Numbered from the stretch's first letter, positions 8,901 to 17,208 are shown. The stretch is DNA of 35,714 nt from Burkholderiales bacterium PBB2 (GCA_002255955.1 NKIM01000024.1:1-35714); one strand, 5' to 3'. The notes: generated by a model not told the origin, from the letters alone. Numbers and translations are program-made.

Positions 8901-8979
8901 CAATGCGTTAAGCAACGACATTGATCTAACGCAAGTGGAATCGATTTCAATCAGCCGGGCAAGCGCATAACTGTGCGCT
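8901..8979 (-). promoter_or_regulatory. AT-richer upstream region with stacked inverted repeats before the Cache gene
   Basis: The spacer upstream of the Cache gene has a GCGTTA/TAACGC inverted repeat (8905-8910 and 8927-8932, centres 22 bp apart, two helical turns). A nested CAATG/CATTG pair lies at 8901-8905 and 8919-8923, and a hairpin AGCGCA-TAACTG-TGCGCT at 8962-8979. It is locally less GC-rich than its surroundings. This is a plausible promoter and operator zone; no convincing -35/-10 pair can be named. Confidence 0.3.
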
Positions 8980-9068
8980 ATTGCACGCCTTTTCCTCGCG
9001 AACGAAAGCGCAAGGCAGAGCAGGCTTTGCATCGGGGCACACAGCGCACACCCGCCTGCGGGCGCAGG

Positions 9069-10841
<1,773 letters not shown>

Positions 10842-10883
10842 GGAGGATGGGCTTGAAAGAGGTCGAAAAAGAAAGTGGCCGCT

Positions 10884-11441
10884 TCAGACCTGGGTGGGTC
10901 GCAGATGCGGGCCCTCGCCGCTGCGCCATTCGAGCAGGATCTGGTCGTGCCATTCACCCTGGATGCACATGCTCTGCCGGCTGTGGCCGTACGGCGTGAA
11001 GCCGTTGCGCTCCAGCACGCGCAGCGAACCGAGGTTGCCGGCGCGCGCCACCGCCTCAATGCGCCAGAGGTCCAGTGTCTGCCTCGCATGCTGCAGCACC
11101 TGGGCCACAGCCCGCGTGGCCAGGCCGCGGCCCTGCCAGGGCTCGCCGATGCGGTAGCCCAGCTGGGCACGATTGAAATGCTGGCGCTCGACTGCGGTGA
11201 GGTTGATGCGACCCACAATCTCAGCGCCGAGCTGCAGCACAAAACCGTGGGCCCGATCGGCCGCACGCTGCTCGCGTGCTTCAAGCAAGGACGCCTGCAC
11301 CGCCTCCAGCCGGTAGTAGGAGGCCGCCCGCGCATTGATGCGCGCTTCGAAAAAGGCGCGGTGCTGCAGCTCAAAGTCCAGCAGGGCGGCTGCGTCCACG
11401 TCTTCGAGGAGGCAAAGGCTCAGGTCGTCGGTGCTCTTCAT
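10884..11441 (-). CDS. GNAT family N-acetyltransferase (RimJ/RimL-like)
   Basis: A 185-residue cytosolic acetyltransferase. The acetyl-CoA binding block reads LGYRIGEPWQGRGLATRAV (R/Q-x-x-G-x-G/A pattern), preceded by the FVLQLGAEIVGRINL strand and followed by RIEAVARAGNLGSLRVLERNGF, which is the typical Acetyltransf_3 (PF13302) C-terminal half as in RimJ/RimL. A ribosomal protein N-terminus or a small-molecule amine are both possible substrates. It is the first gene of a likely two-gene unit with the ABC exporter and is divergent from the PEP-CTERM phosphodiesterase, with a 129-bp intergenic region between them. Confidence 0.9.
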   Translation of the reverse strand: MKSTDDLSLCLLEDVDAAALLDFELQHRAFFEARINARAASYYRLEAVQASLLEAREQRAADRAHGFVLQLGAEIVGRINLTAVERQHFNRAQLGYRIGEPWQGRGLATRAVAQVLQHARQTLDLWRIEAVARAGNLGSLRVLERNGFTPYGHSRQSMCIQGEWHDQILLEWRSGEGPHLRPTQV

Positions 11442-11570
11442 GCGCGCACTCTAGCAAGCAGCAGGCCTGAGCCGTTCGGATCAGGCTCGGCGGTCGGGCG
11501 ATTCATGGCCGCGTCATGGCCGGCTTTCATGCTGCCGGCTTTGTCGACACCACACGCTGGAGCACTCCCC

Positions 11571-12812
11571 ATGAAAGCCACCGTCCTGAGCCTTGCCGTC
11601 CTGCTGAGTCTGGGCACCGCCCTGCCCGCCCAGGCCTGGAACACCTTGAGCGGCGACGCCCCCGTCGTCATCGGCCACCGCGGCGCCTCGGGCTATCGCC
11701 CCGAGCACACGCTGGAGGCCTACAGCCTGGCCATCGCCCAGGGCGCCAATTTCATTGAGCCCGATCTGGTCATGACCAAGGACGGCGAACTGCTGGCCCG
11801 CCACGAGCCCCTGCTGGCCCGTGTGGACCTGAATGCCGATGGCAGCATCAAGCTCGTCAACGGTGCGCCGGTGCTGAACCGCACCGACAGCAGCACCAAT
11901 GTCTGGGAGCTGAGCAAGTACGCCAACCGCCTGACCGTCAAGACCGTGGACGGCCAGAAGGTCGGCGGCTGGTTCGCCGAAGATTTCACCGCCGCCGAAA
12001 TCCGCAGCGACATCCGCGCCCAGGAACGCCTGCGCGATCTGCGTACCGGCAACAACAGCTACAACAACCAGTTCGTGATCCCGACCCTGCAGGAAGTGAT
12101 CAACCTGGCCAAGGCCAAGTCCATCGAGACCGGTCGCACCATCGGCATCTATCCCGAGACCAAGCACCCGACCTACTTCAAGAGCTTCACCGATGCCAAC
12201 GGACTGAAGCGCATGGAAGACAAGCTGGTCGAGACCCTGCACGCCAACTACGGCAACGACCGCAACGCGCCGGTGTTCATCCAGTCCTTCGAAGTCGGCA
12301 ATCTGCAGTACATCAACGGCAAGACCGACATCCGCATCGCCCAGCTGCTCAACGGCAGCGGCAACCCCTTTGACGACAACCGCAGCTACGCCGAACTGGC
12401 TTCGGCCGCCGGCCTCGATTTCATCAAGACCTACGCCGACGGCGTGGGCTCCAACACCAACTTGATGATCCCCCTGGTGGGCGGCCGCCTGGGCACCCCG
12501 ACCCAACTGATCGCCAACGCCCACCAGCGTGGCCTGATCGTTCACGGCTGGACCTTCCGCGCCGAAAACACCTTCCTGCCCAATGAGTTCGACAGCAGCG
12601 CCGACCCGGCCGCCTTCGGTGACCTGACCGGCCAGATCAAGGCTTTTGTGGATCTGGGCCTGGACGGCTTCTTCACCGACCAACCCGACCTCGGCGTCGC
12701 CGCCGTGGCCGCCATCGCCGCCGTGCCGGAACCGCAAAGCTACGCCCTGATGCTCGCCGGCCTGGCCGGCATGGGCGCCCTGGTGCGCCGCCGCAAGCAG
12801 CAAGCCACTTGA
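11571..12812 (+). CDS. Glycerophosphodiester phosphodiesterase with PEP-CTERM sorting signal
   Basis: A 413-residue secreted GDPD (PF03009), similar in layout to periplasmic GlpQ, hydrolysing glycerophosphodiesters to glycerol-3-phosphate and an alcohol. A signal peptide ends at about AQA22. The catalytic region has GHRGASGYRPEHT (His36, Arg37, Glu45), IEPDL (Glu63, Asp65) and LLARHEP with His78. The last ~29 residues are a textbook PEP-CTERM tail: VPEP, a hydrophobic span ALMLAGLAGMGALV and the basic end RRRK. Such tails are cut by an exosortase in the inner membrane, which is not in the window. The start is fixed by GGAG 8 nt upstream of the ATG and by the signal peptide; the frame is open far upstream but that part overlaps the GNAT gene antisense. 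A strong terminator follows. Confidence 0.94.
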   Translation: MKATVLSLAVLLSLGTALPAQAWNTLSGDAPVVIGHRGASGYRPEHTLEAYSLAIAQGANFIEPDLVMTKDGELLARHEPLLARVDLNADGSIKLVNGAPVLNRTDSSTNVWELSKYANRLTVKTVDGQKVGGWFAEDFTAAEIRSDIRAQERLRDLRTGNNSYNNQFVIPTLQEVINLAKAKSIETGRTIGIYPETKHPTYFKSFTDANGLKRMEDKLVETLHANYGNDRNAPVFIQSFEVGNLQYINGKTDIRIAQLLNGSGNPFDDNRSYAELASAAGLDFIKTYADGVGSNTNLMIPLVGGRLGTPTQLIANAHQRGLIVHGWTFRAENTFLPNEFDSSADPAAFGDLTGQIKAFVDLGLDGFFTDQPDLGVAAVAAIAAVPEPQSYALMLAGLAGMGALVRRRKQQAT

Positions 12813-12839
12813 ACAGGCTTCCTTTCAAGCCGTGAACAC

Positions 12840-12862
12840 AAGGGGCCTTGAGGCCCCTTTTT
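12840..12862 (+). terminator. Rho-independent terminator after the phosphodiesterase gene
   Basis: Stem AAGGGGCC / GGCCCCTT with a TTGA loop, followed by a run of T to 12862. It lies 28 bp after the stop codon and has a perfect 8-bp GC-rich stem. It separates the gene from the repeat-rich spacer that follows. Confidence 0.88.
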
Positions 12863-12897
12863 CATGGGCGTGTCCCGCTCCATGTCAGGTCGGCGGT

Positions 12898-12914
12898 CGG
12901 CACATAGCGGACCT
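12898..12914 (-). repeat. 17-nt motif AGGTCCGCTATGTGCCG beside structured unit A
   Basis: Read on the minus strand the motif is AGGTCCGCTATGTGCCG, lying 25 nt past the 3' end of structured unit A. The same motif with one base changed (AGGTCCGCAATGTGCCG) occurs at 17181-17197, 13 nt past the 3' end of the unit in the other locus. A GGCGGT-like stretch follows in both. Nothing known explains it; it may mark the boundary of the composite element. Confidence 0.6.
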
Positions 12915-12939
12915 CCGCTGTATCGATCCTTCTCGCTGC

Positions 12940-13169
12940 GGTGTCTCGGCCCGCCGCCAGGCTCATGGTTCGCGGGTCGGCTCTTCGAGCCGACTGCCCT
13001 CGGTGCTCACTGCGCGGCTCAGCGGCGCCAAACTCCCTCCGTTCGCTGCGCTCACTGCGGTCAAACAGTGGCGCCGAGTCAGCGCTTGAAGCGCGTGAGT
13101 ACACGCGCCTGAGCCGCTCCGCTGCGCTCTCGGCCGCGCACAAATCGCCCGTCGGCGGGCCGAGCCACC
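12940..13169 (-). repeat. Structured intergenic unit A, with nested insertion
   Basis: The unit reads 5' to 3' on the minus strand. The outer stem pairs 12940-12956 with 13153-13169 (17 bp, one mismatch). Inside, the 5' strand carries GGGCGATTTGTG and GGCCGAG, shared with unit B. The inner hairpin GTCGGCTC-TTC-GAGCCGAC lies at 12976-12994, and the 3' strand carries GAACCATGAGCC, also shared with unit B. Compared with unit B it is 113 nt longer. The extra part is bounded by CGGCTCAG/CTGAGCCG (13015-13022, 13109-13116) and holds two more hairpins (13023-13030 with 13069-13076, and 13091-13097 with 13102-13108). No ORF in it looks coding. Confidence 0.7.
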
Positions 13170-13222
13170 TTCGGATGTGGCGTGTTCCACCGTTGATGGG
13201 GCACATCGATCGCGATGCAAGC

Positions 13223-13339
13223 GCCCTGCAGCCCGTGCCGCTGCGGGGCGATTTGTGAAGGGCCGAGCAGCGCAGGGTAGTCGGCCCGACAGGGTCGACC
13301 CCGGAACCATGAGCCCGGTGGCGGCGCGGGCTGCAGGGC
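13223..13339 (+). repeat. Structured intergenic unit B
   Basis: The outer stem pairs 13223-13242 with 13320-13339: 20 bp, the two non-Watson-Crick positions being T opposite G (wobble in RNA). The 5' strand carries GGGCGATTTGTG (13245-13257 region), GGCCGAG and AGCGCAG. The inner hairpin GTCGGCCC-GACA-GGGTCGAC is at 13280-13299 with one G-T pair, and the 3' strand carries GGAACCATGAGCC. It faces unit A head to head, with 53 nt (13170-13222) between their 5' ends. The remaining 43 nt to the stop codon of the NnrU gene show nothing further. Confidence 0.7.
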
Positions 13340-13382
13340 CTCACGAAAAAACCAGCAGCTGCTCTGTGCCGAGAGCGACCTA

Positions 13383-13961
13383 TCAGCCTAAGGGCCGCAC
13401 ACCAATCCAGGCGGCGTGGGCCCAGAAGGCAAAGCCGGCCCATGCAGCGGCGCCGATCAATACGGTCAGTGCCGTGCCTGCAGCCGAGCTGGGCAGGGCC
13501 GCTGGGGGCTGGGCGCGGTCGCGCTGGCGCGCGGCGCGAAAGCAGAGCACCGCCCAGACCAGAAAGCCACCGAACAGCAGCAGCTCGGCCAGCGTGTTGT
13601 TGGCCACCAGATGGGCCAGAGCCCAGACCTTGACGCTCAGAATCATCGGGTGGCGCAGCTTGGCCTTGATCGCATTGCCCGGCACGTAGGCGGCGGCCAG
13701 CAGGACGAAGGCCAGCAGCGTCAGCAAGGCGGCCAGGTGGTTCATGCCCTTGGGCACGGCCCAGAGCGCCACGGGCGTTTGCCGGGCCAGGCCAAAGCCC
13801 CAAACGATGAGGCCGAAGCCCAGCAGCGACAGCAGGGTGTAGACCAGCTTCCAGCGCTGCGGGCCCATGCGAGCGATTTGGGCGCTGCGCCAGCCCTCGG
13901 CCACGATGCGCAGGGAATGGACGCCCAGAAAAATCACCAGGCCCAGGATCAGTTCAAGCAT
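13383..13961 (-). CDS. NnrU family membrane protein
   Basis: A 192-residue protein with about five hydrophobic spans. The opening LELILGLVIFLGVHSLRIVAEGWR, the RMGPQRWKLVYTLLSLLGFGLIVWGF block and HPMILSVKVWALAHLVANN are the conserved signature of NnrU (PF07298), a family first named from denitrification clusters and related to isoprenylcysteine-methyltransferase-fold membrane proteins. There are no denitrification genes here, which is common for this family. The His in RHPMI and the WALAHL segment are the most conserved parts. The gene converges on the structured unit B and is divergent from the M24 peptidase gene, with an AT-rich palindrome between them. Confidence 0.9.
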   Translation of the reverse strand: MLELILGLVIFLGVHSLRIVAEGWRSAQIARMGPQRWKLVYTLLSLLGFGLIVWGFGLARQTPVALWAVPKGMNHLAALLTLLAFVLLAAAYVPGNAIKAKLRHPMILSVKVWALAHLVANNTLAELLLFGGFLVWAVLCFRAARQRDRAQPPAALPSSAAGTALTVLIGAAAWAGFAFWAHAAWIGVRPLG

Positions 13962-14052
13962 GAATCTCCGCCTCTCGATGTTGGATGGTTGGGTTGCCTC
14001 GGCCCGCTTTGTACGCGATGCGCCGCAAGCCTGCTGGCTCCATGCGGTATTC

Positions 14053-14068
14053 TTTAAATATATTTAAA
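14053..14068. promoter_or_regulatory. 16-bp perfect AT-only palindrome, candidate operator
   Basis: TTTAAATATATTTAAA reads the same on both strands and has no G or C, in DNA that is otherwise very GC-rich. It lies between the divergent NnrU and M24 peptidase genes, 42 bp upstream of the peptidase ATG and ~90 bp from the NnrU start. Such sites often overlap promoters and bind dimeric GntR- or MarR-type regulators; which one is unknown, as no regulator gene is adjacent. Confidence 0.5.
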
Positions 14069-14110
14069 CGGCCGCAAGGCCCAATCCCCTGCACACGGAG
14101 AGCACAGAAC

Positions 14111-15331
14111 ATGACACGAGGCGTGGGCGGCAGCACCGCATCCGAGGCCCTGGCCCATCTGGCCCGGCAGTTCCAGAACCGCACGCCGGTCGCCCCAATT
14201 GGCCTGGCTGAGTACCGCCAGCGGGTGGCCGCGGCACAAGCGCTGCTGAAGCAGCAAGGCCTGTCGGCGCTCTACGCCCATGCCGGCACGAATATGCGTT
14301 ACTTCAGCGGCACGGTCTGGCACCCGAGCGAACGCCTGGTCGGCCTGATCATTCCGGCGGAAGGCGAGCCGCAGTACATCGCCCCGGCATTTGAAGAAGG
14401 CACGCTGCGCGAATACATGGTGCTGCCCGGTGCCCTGCATGTCTGGGAAGAGCACGAGAGCCCCTACGCGCTGTGCCGGCGCGTGCTGGCCGAGCTGGGC
14501 CTGGGCGCCAGCGCCAGCCGCCTGGCCATCAGCGAAGACACACCGCTGTTCGTGGTGGACGGCCTGCAGCGCGAGGGCCTGGCCTGGGTCAATGCCAAGC
14601 CGGTGACAGCGCCGCTGCGCATGCGCAAATCGAGCGCCGAGCTGGCCCTGATGCAGCGCGCGCACGACATGACCCTGGCGGTGCAGCAGGCCGCCGCCAG
14701 CATCCTGCATGAGGGCATCAGCACCCGCGAGGTCGAGGCATTCATCGCCGAGGGCCACCGCGCGGTCGGCGCGCGCGGCTCCTACTTCTGCATCGTGCTC
14801 TTCGGCCCGGCCACGGCCTTCCCGCATGGGGTGAAAGAAGCACAGCGCCTGCGCCCGGGCGATATGGTGCTGATCGACACCGGCTGCCTGGTCGAGGGCT
14901 ATATGTCCGACATCACACGCAGCTATGTCTTCGGCACACCGACCGCTCGGCAGCGCGAGATCTGGAACCTGGAGCAAGCCGCGCAGGCCGCGGCCTTTGC
15001 GGCGGCGCAGATCGGCACGCCCTGCTGCGAGGTGGATCGCGCCGCGCGCCGCGTCATTGCTGCCGCCGGCCTGGGGCCGCGCTACGAGCTGCCAGGCCTG
15101 CCCCACCGCACCGGCCACGGATGCGGCCTGGACATCCACGAATGGCCTTATCTGGTCGACAACGACAGCACGCCACTGGCCGCCGGCATGTGCTTCAGCA
15201 ACGAGCCCATGATTTGCGTGCCCGGCGAATTCGGCGTGCGCCACGAGGACCATGTCTACATGACCGAAGCCGGCCCGCGCTGGTTCAGCCAGCCGGCGCA
15301 TTCGATCGACAACCCTTTCGGCCTGGACTGA
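14111..15331 (+). CDS. M24 family metallopeptidase (Xaa-Pro peptidase-like)
   Basis: A 406-residue protein with the two-domain layout of M24B enzymes: an N-terminal creatinase-like domain (residues ~30-165; NMRYFSGTVWHPSERLVGL) and a C-terminal pita-bread fold. The five metal ligands are visible: Asp in MVLIDTG, Asp in YMSDITR, His in RTGHGCG, Glu in FSNEPMI and Glu in RHEDHVYM. The enzyme should be an active dinuclear metallohydrolase of the cytosol. Relatives include prolidases, Xaa-Pro aminopeptidases and the ectoine hydrolase DoeA; none can be chosen from sequence. The frame is open to 13985, but GGAG 10 nt before the ATG at 14111 and the domain start support the shorter form. AT-rich palindromic DNA lies just upstream. 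Confidence 0.93.
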   Translation: MTRGVGGSTASEALAHLARQFQNRTPVAPIGLAEYRQRVAAAQALLKQQGLSALYAHAGTNMRYFSGTVWHPSERLVGLIIPAEGEPQYIAPAFEEGTLREYMVLPGALHVWEEHESPYALCRRVLAELGLGASASRLAISEDTPLFVVDGLQREGLAWVNAKPVTAPLRMRKSSAELALMQRAHDMTLAVQQAAASILHEGISTREVEAFIAEGHRAVGARGSYFCIVLFGPATAFPHGVKEAQRLRPGDMVLIDTGCLVEGYMSDITRSYVFGTPTARQREIWNLEQAAQAAAFAAAQIGTPCCEVDRAARRVIAAAGLGPRYELPGLPHRTGHGCGLDIHEWPYLVDNDSTPLAAGMCFSNEPMICVPGEFGVRHEDHVYMTEAGPRWFSQPAHSIDNPFGLD

Positions 15332-15382
15332 ACGGGGCGGAGCAGCCGCCCGACTGCAGCCATCAGGCCATCACTCAGGCGG

Positions 15383-15973
15383 TCACTCAGGCCACTTGAG
15401 CTCCAGCAGTTCGCGCAGCAAGGTATTGAGATTGCTGCGGATCGCGCCCTCGCTGGCCATGCGCATGCGCTCGTTGGGGTCGAGGATGGCGGAGCCGAAC
15501 TCGGCCGTGTGCTGGGTGCGCAGCTTGCGCTCGTAAATGGTGCGGCCGGTGCGAGATTCCATCAGGGTGTAGCTCAGCGTCACCGCCACCTTGGCGTCCA
15601 GCACGGCCACCATGGGCTGGTCCAGCTGCATCAGGGTCACGCGCAGCTCGTAGCGCGCCTCGGCCGGGCGCGGCGCATGCAGGCCGGTGTCGCGCAGCGA
15701 TTCTTCCAGGGCCTCTTGCAGCGAGGCATTGCTGATCTTGGCGCCCCAGAATCGCCCGGTCGGCTGCCCGCCCGACACCGGCATCAGCTGCACTTGCGCG
15801 CGCAAGCCGGGCGGCACCCAGCTGCGCAGCTGCAGGCTCTCGGCCAGGCTCAGGCGCATGGCGGGCGCATCGGCCGGCGTGCCGCAGCCGCTCAAGCCCA
15901 CCGCCGCAAGGGCCAGCGGCAGCATCAGCAAGGCACGGCGGCGCGGCATGGGGTGATCGGGCATGGCAGGCAT
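15383..15973 (-). CDS. Small outer-membrane-type lipoprotein, function unknown
   Basis: A 196-residue protein with a twin-Arg-like basic start (PRRR), a hydrophobic core LLMLPLALAAVGL and a lipobox LSGC with Cys30, so it should be lipidated. The mature part is a ~165-residue domain with alternating strands (ARYELRVTLMQLDQ, AKVAVTLSYTLMESRTGRTIYERKL) and a helical C-terminus (EGAIRSNLNTLLRELLEL). This pattern is seen in YajG-like and other periplasmic assembly lipoproteins, but I do not recognise a specific family. The residue after Cys is Gly, not Asp, which favours outer-membrane sorting. ATGs at 15973, 15964 and 15949 are all possible and no Shine-Dalgarno decides. It follows the nitrilase gene by 45 bp on the same strand. 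Confidence 0.75.
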   Translation of the reverse strand: MPAMPDHPMPRRRALLMLPLALAAVGLSGCGTPADAPAMRLSLAESLQLRSWVPPGLRAQVQLMPVSGGQPTGRFWGAKISNASLQEALEESLRDTGLHAPRPAEARYELRVTLMQLDQPMVAVLDAKVAVTLSYTLMESRTGRTIYERKLRTQHTAEFGSAILDPNERMRMASEGAIRSNLNTLLRELLELKWPE

Positions 15974-16018
15974 GAGGCGCGAAGCGGCAGAGTGGAGATG
16001 AAAACAGAGCCCAGACCC

Positions 16019-16837
16019 TCAGAGCCGGCGATGCTGCAGCGCCGGCAACTGGCTGCGCACCGCGGCCAGGCGCGCGGTGTCCAGCTCGGCCAGCACCAGG
16101 CCCTCGCCTTCCGGCAGGCAGCCCAGCACCTCGCCCCAGGGGTCGACGATCATGGTGTGGCCCCAGGTCCTGCGGCCATTTTCATGCCGGCCACCCTGGG
16201 CCGGTGCCACGATATAGGCCTGGTTTTCGACCGCTCGGGCGCGCAGCAGCAGCTCCCAATGCGCCTGGCCCGTGGTGTAGGTGAAGGCCGAGGGCACGCA
16301 GAACAGATCGCAATGCGGCCGGCCCGCCTGAAAACTCATGGCCCGGTAGAGCTCGGGGAAACGCAGGTCGTAGCAGACGCTCAGGCCGATGTTCAGCCCC
16401 TCGGCCTGCAGCATGACCGGCGTCGCGCCGGCTTCCAGCACCCGCCCCTCGTCGTAGGCCTCGCGGCCGTTGTCGTAGCGGAAGAGATGGATCTTGTCGT
16501 AGCGCGCCGCCAGCCGGCCATCGGGCGCGTAGACACAGCTGGCATTGCGCACGCGCTCGGGGTCGGGGGTGCGCAGCGGCAGGGTGCCGCCCACCAGCCA
16601 CAGGCCCAGCTCCGCCGCGGCCTCGCGCAGCGCGCGCTGGATCGGAGCACTCGGGTCGCCTTCGGTCTCCGCTACCGCCAGCTTGTCGCGGTCCTGCAAA
16701 CCCATCAGGCAGAAGTACTCGGGCAAGGCCGCCAGCTGGGCTCCTTGCGCCGCAGCCTCGGCCAGCCAGTGGCGCGCCCGCGCGAGGTTGGCCGCCACAT
16801 CGGGACCGGACACCATCTGAATCGCTGCGATCTTCAT
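16019..16837 (-). CDS. Carbon-nitrogen hydrolase, Nit1/Nit2-like (putative deaminated-glutathione amidase)
   Basis: A 272-residue cytosolic amidase of the nitrilase superfamily. The catalytic triad is complete: Glu40 in LAALPEYF, Lys115 in RYDKIHLF and Cys155 in SVCYDLRFPELYR. The last block and the KIHLFRYD segment are typical of the Nit1/Nit2 branch, whose bacterial members repair deaminated glutathione. In many gammaproteobacteria and betaproteobacteria such a gene sits next to yhdP and tldD. Here yhdP is upstream but 371 bp away, the gap being filled by two structured repeat units, and no tldD is seen downstream. The assignment to the superfamily is certain; the substrate is inferred. Confidence 0.93.
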   Translation of the reverse strand: MKIAAIQMVSGPDVAANLARARHWLAEAAAQGAQLAALPEYFCLMGLQDRDKLAVAETEGDPSAPIQRALREAAAELGLWLVGGTLPLRTPDPERVRNASCVYAPDGRLAARYDKIHLFRYDNGREAYDEGRVLEAGATPVMLQAEGLNIGLSVCYDLRFPELYRAMSFQAGRPHCDLFCVPSAFTYTTGQAHWELLLRARAVENQAYIVAPAQGGRHENGRRTWGHTMIVDPWGEVLGCLPEGEGLVLAELDTARLAAVRSQLPALQHRRL

Positions 16838-16912
16838 CGGTTCACCTTCGTTCTACGGACATTCAACAACTGGCTGCAATCGGCACTTGGCCGCCGTTGA
16901 GGTTTGGACTGG

Positions 16913-17018
16913 TGCCAAGGGGCGTCGGGCGAGTGCTTCCACTCATGTCCCCCGGTCCGCGCTTCGCGCGGACCTCCTCCTTTACTTCGCTTCAGCACTC
17001 ACCCGACACCCCTTGGCA
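16913..17018 (-). repeat. Structured intergenic unit U1
   Basis: This 106-nt unit reads on the minus strand. Its outer stem pairs 16913-16937 with 16994-17018: 25 positions, 23 Watson-Crick and two that become G-U pairs in a minus-strand RNA. Inside are the conserved 5' strand (GAAGCGAAGTAAAGGAGGAG), an inner hairpin GGTCCGCGC-TTC-GCGCGGACC at 16954-16974, and the conserved 3' strand CGGGGGACATGAGTGGA. The seven stem pairs next to the core differ from those in U2 at nearly every position while staying complementary. It lies between the start of the nitrilase gene and yhdP. Confidence 0.72.
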
Positions 17019-17061
17019 GATCCACCATGGGTGTTTTCTTCGAGGGGCCAGGGAGGCGCGG

Positions 17062-17167
17062 GATCGGGACGACCGGGTGCTCTGCGAAGTGAAGTCAAGG
17101 AGGAGGCGCCCGACGCAGTCGGGCGACGGGGGACATGAACGGAGCAGAGCGCCCGGTCGGCCCGATC
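17062..17167 (+). repeat. Structured intergenic unit U2
   Basis: Also 106 nt, on the plus strand. The outer stem pairs 17062-17085 with 17144-17167 (24 positions, 22 paired, one of the others a T-G wobble). The 5' strand GAAGTGAAGTCAAGGAGGAG differs from that of U1 at two bases. The inner hairpin is GCCCGAC-GCA-GTCGGGC at 17108-17124, and the 3' strand is CGGGGGACATGAACGGA. Its 5' end faces that of U1 across 43 nt (17019-17061), which show no ORF or promoter I can support. It is opposite in sense to the genes on either side. Confidence 0.72.
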
Positions 17168-17180
17168 GTCACCCAAGCCA

Positions 17181-17197
17181 AGGTCCGCAATGTGCCG
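17181..17197 (+). repeat. 17-nt motif AGGTCCGCAATGTGCCG beside unit U2
   Basis: Second copy of the motif found at 12898-12914 (one base different, opposite strand). It lies 13 nt past the 3' end of unit U2 and 12 bp before the yhdP stop codon. Its placement relative to a structured unit is the same in both loci. Confidence 0.6.
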
Positions 17198-17208
17198 CTT
17201 ACCGCCGC

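Noticed and set aside
11442-11570. Sigma-54 promoter before the PEP-CTERM gene
   Set aside because: TGGCC...GGC has the right GG-N10-GC spacing, but only a few of the other consensus bases match.
12832-13310. Several small open frames in the spacer after the phosphodiesterase gene
   Set aside because: They lie across the inverted repeats of units A and B, and both strands are open only because of the palindromic GC-rich sequence. Translations are Arg/Ser/Ala-rich with no recognisable protein.
16887-17138. Open frames covering units U1 and U2
   Set aside because: Same reason: the frames follow the stem-loops, are not matched by a ribosome-binding site in the right place and encode no known domain. 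AAGGAGGAG in the units looks like a Shine-Dalgarno but is ~30 nt from the next ATG.
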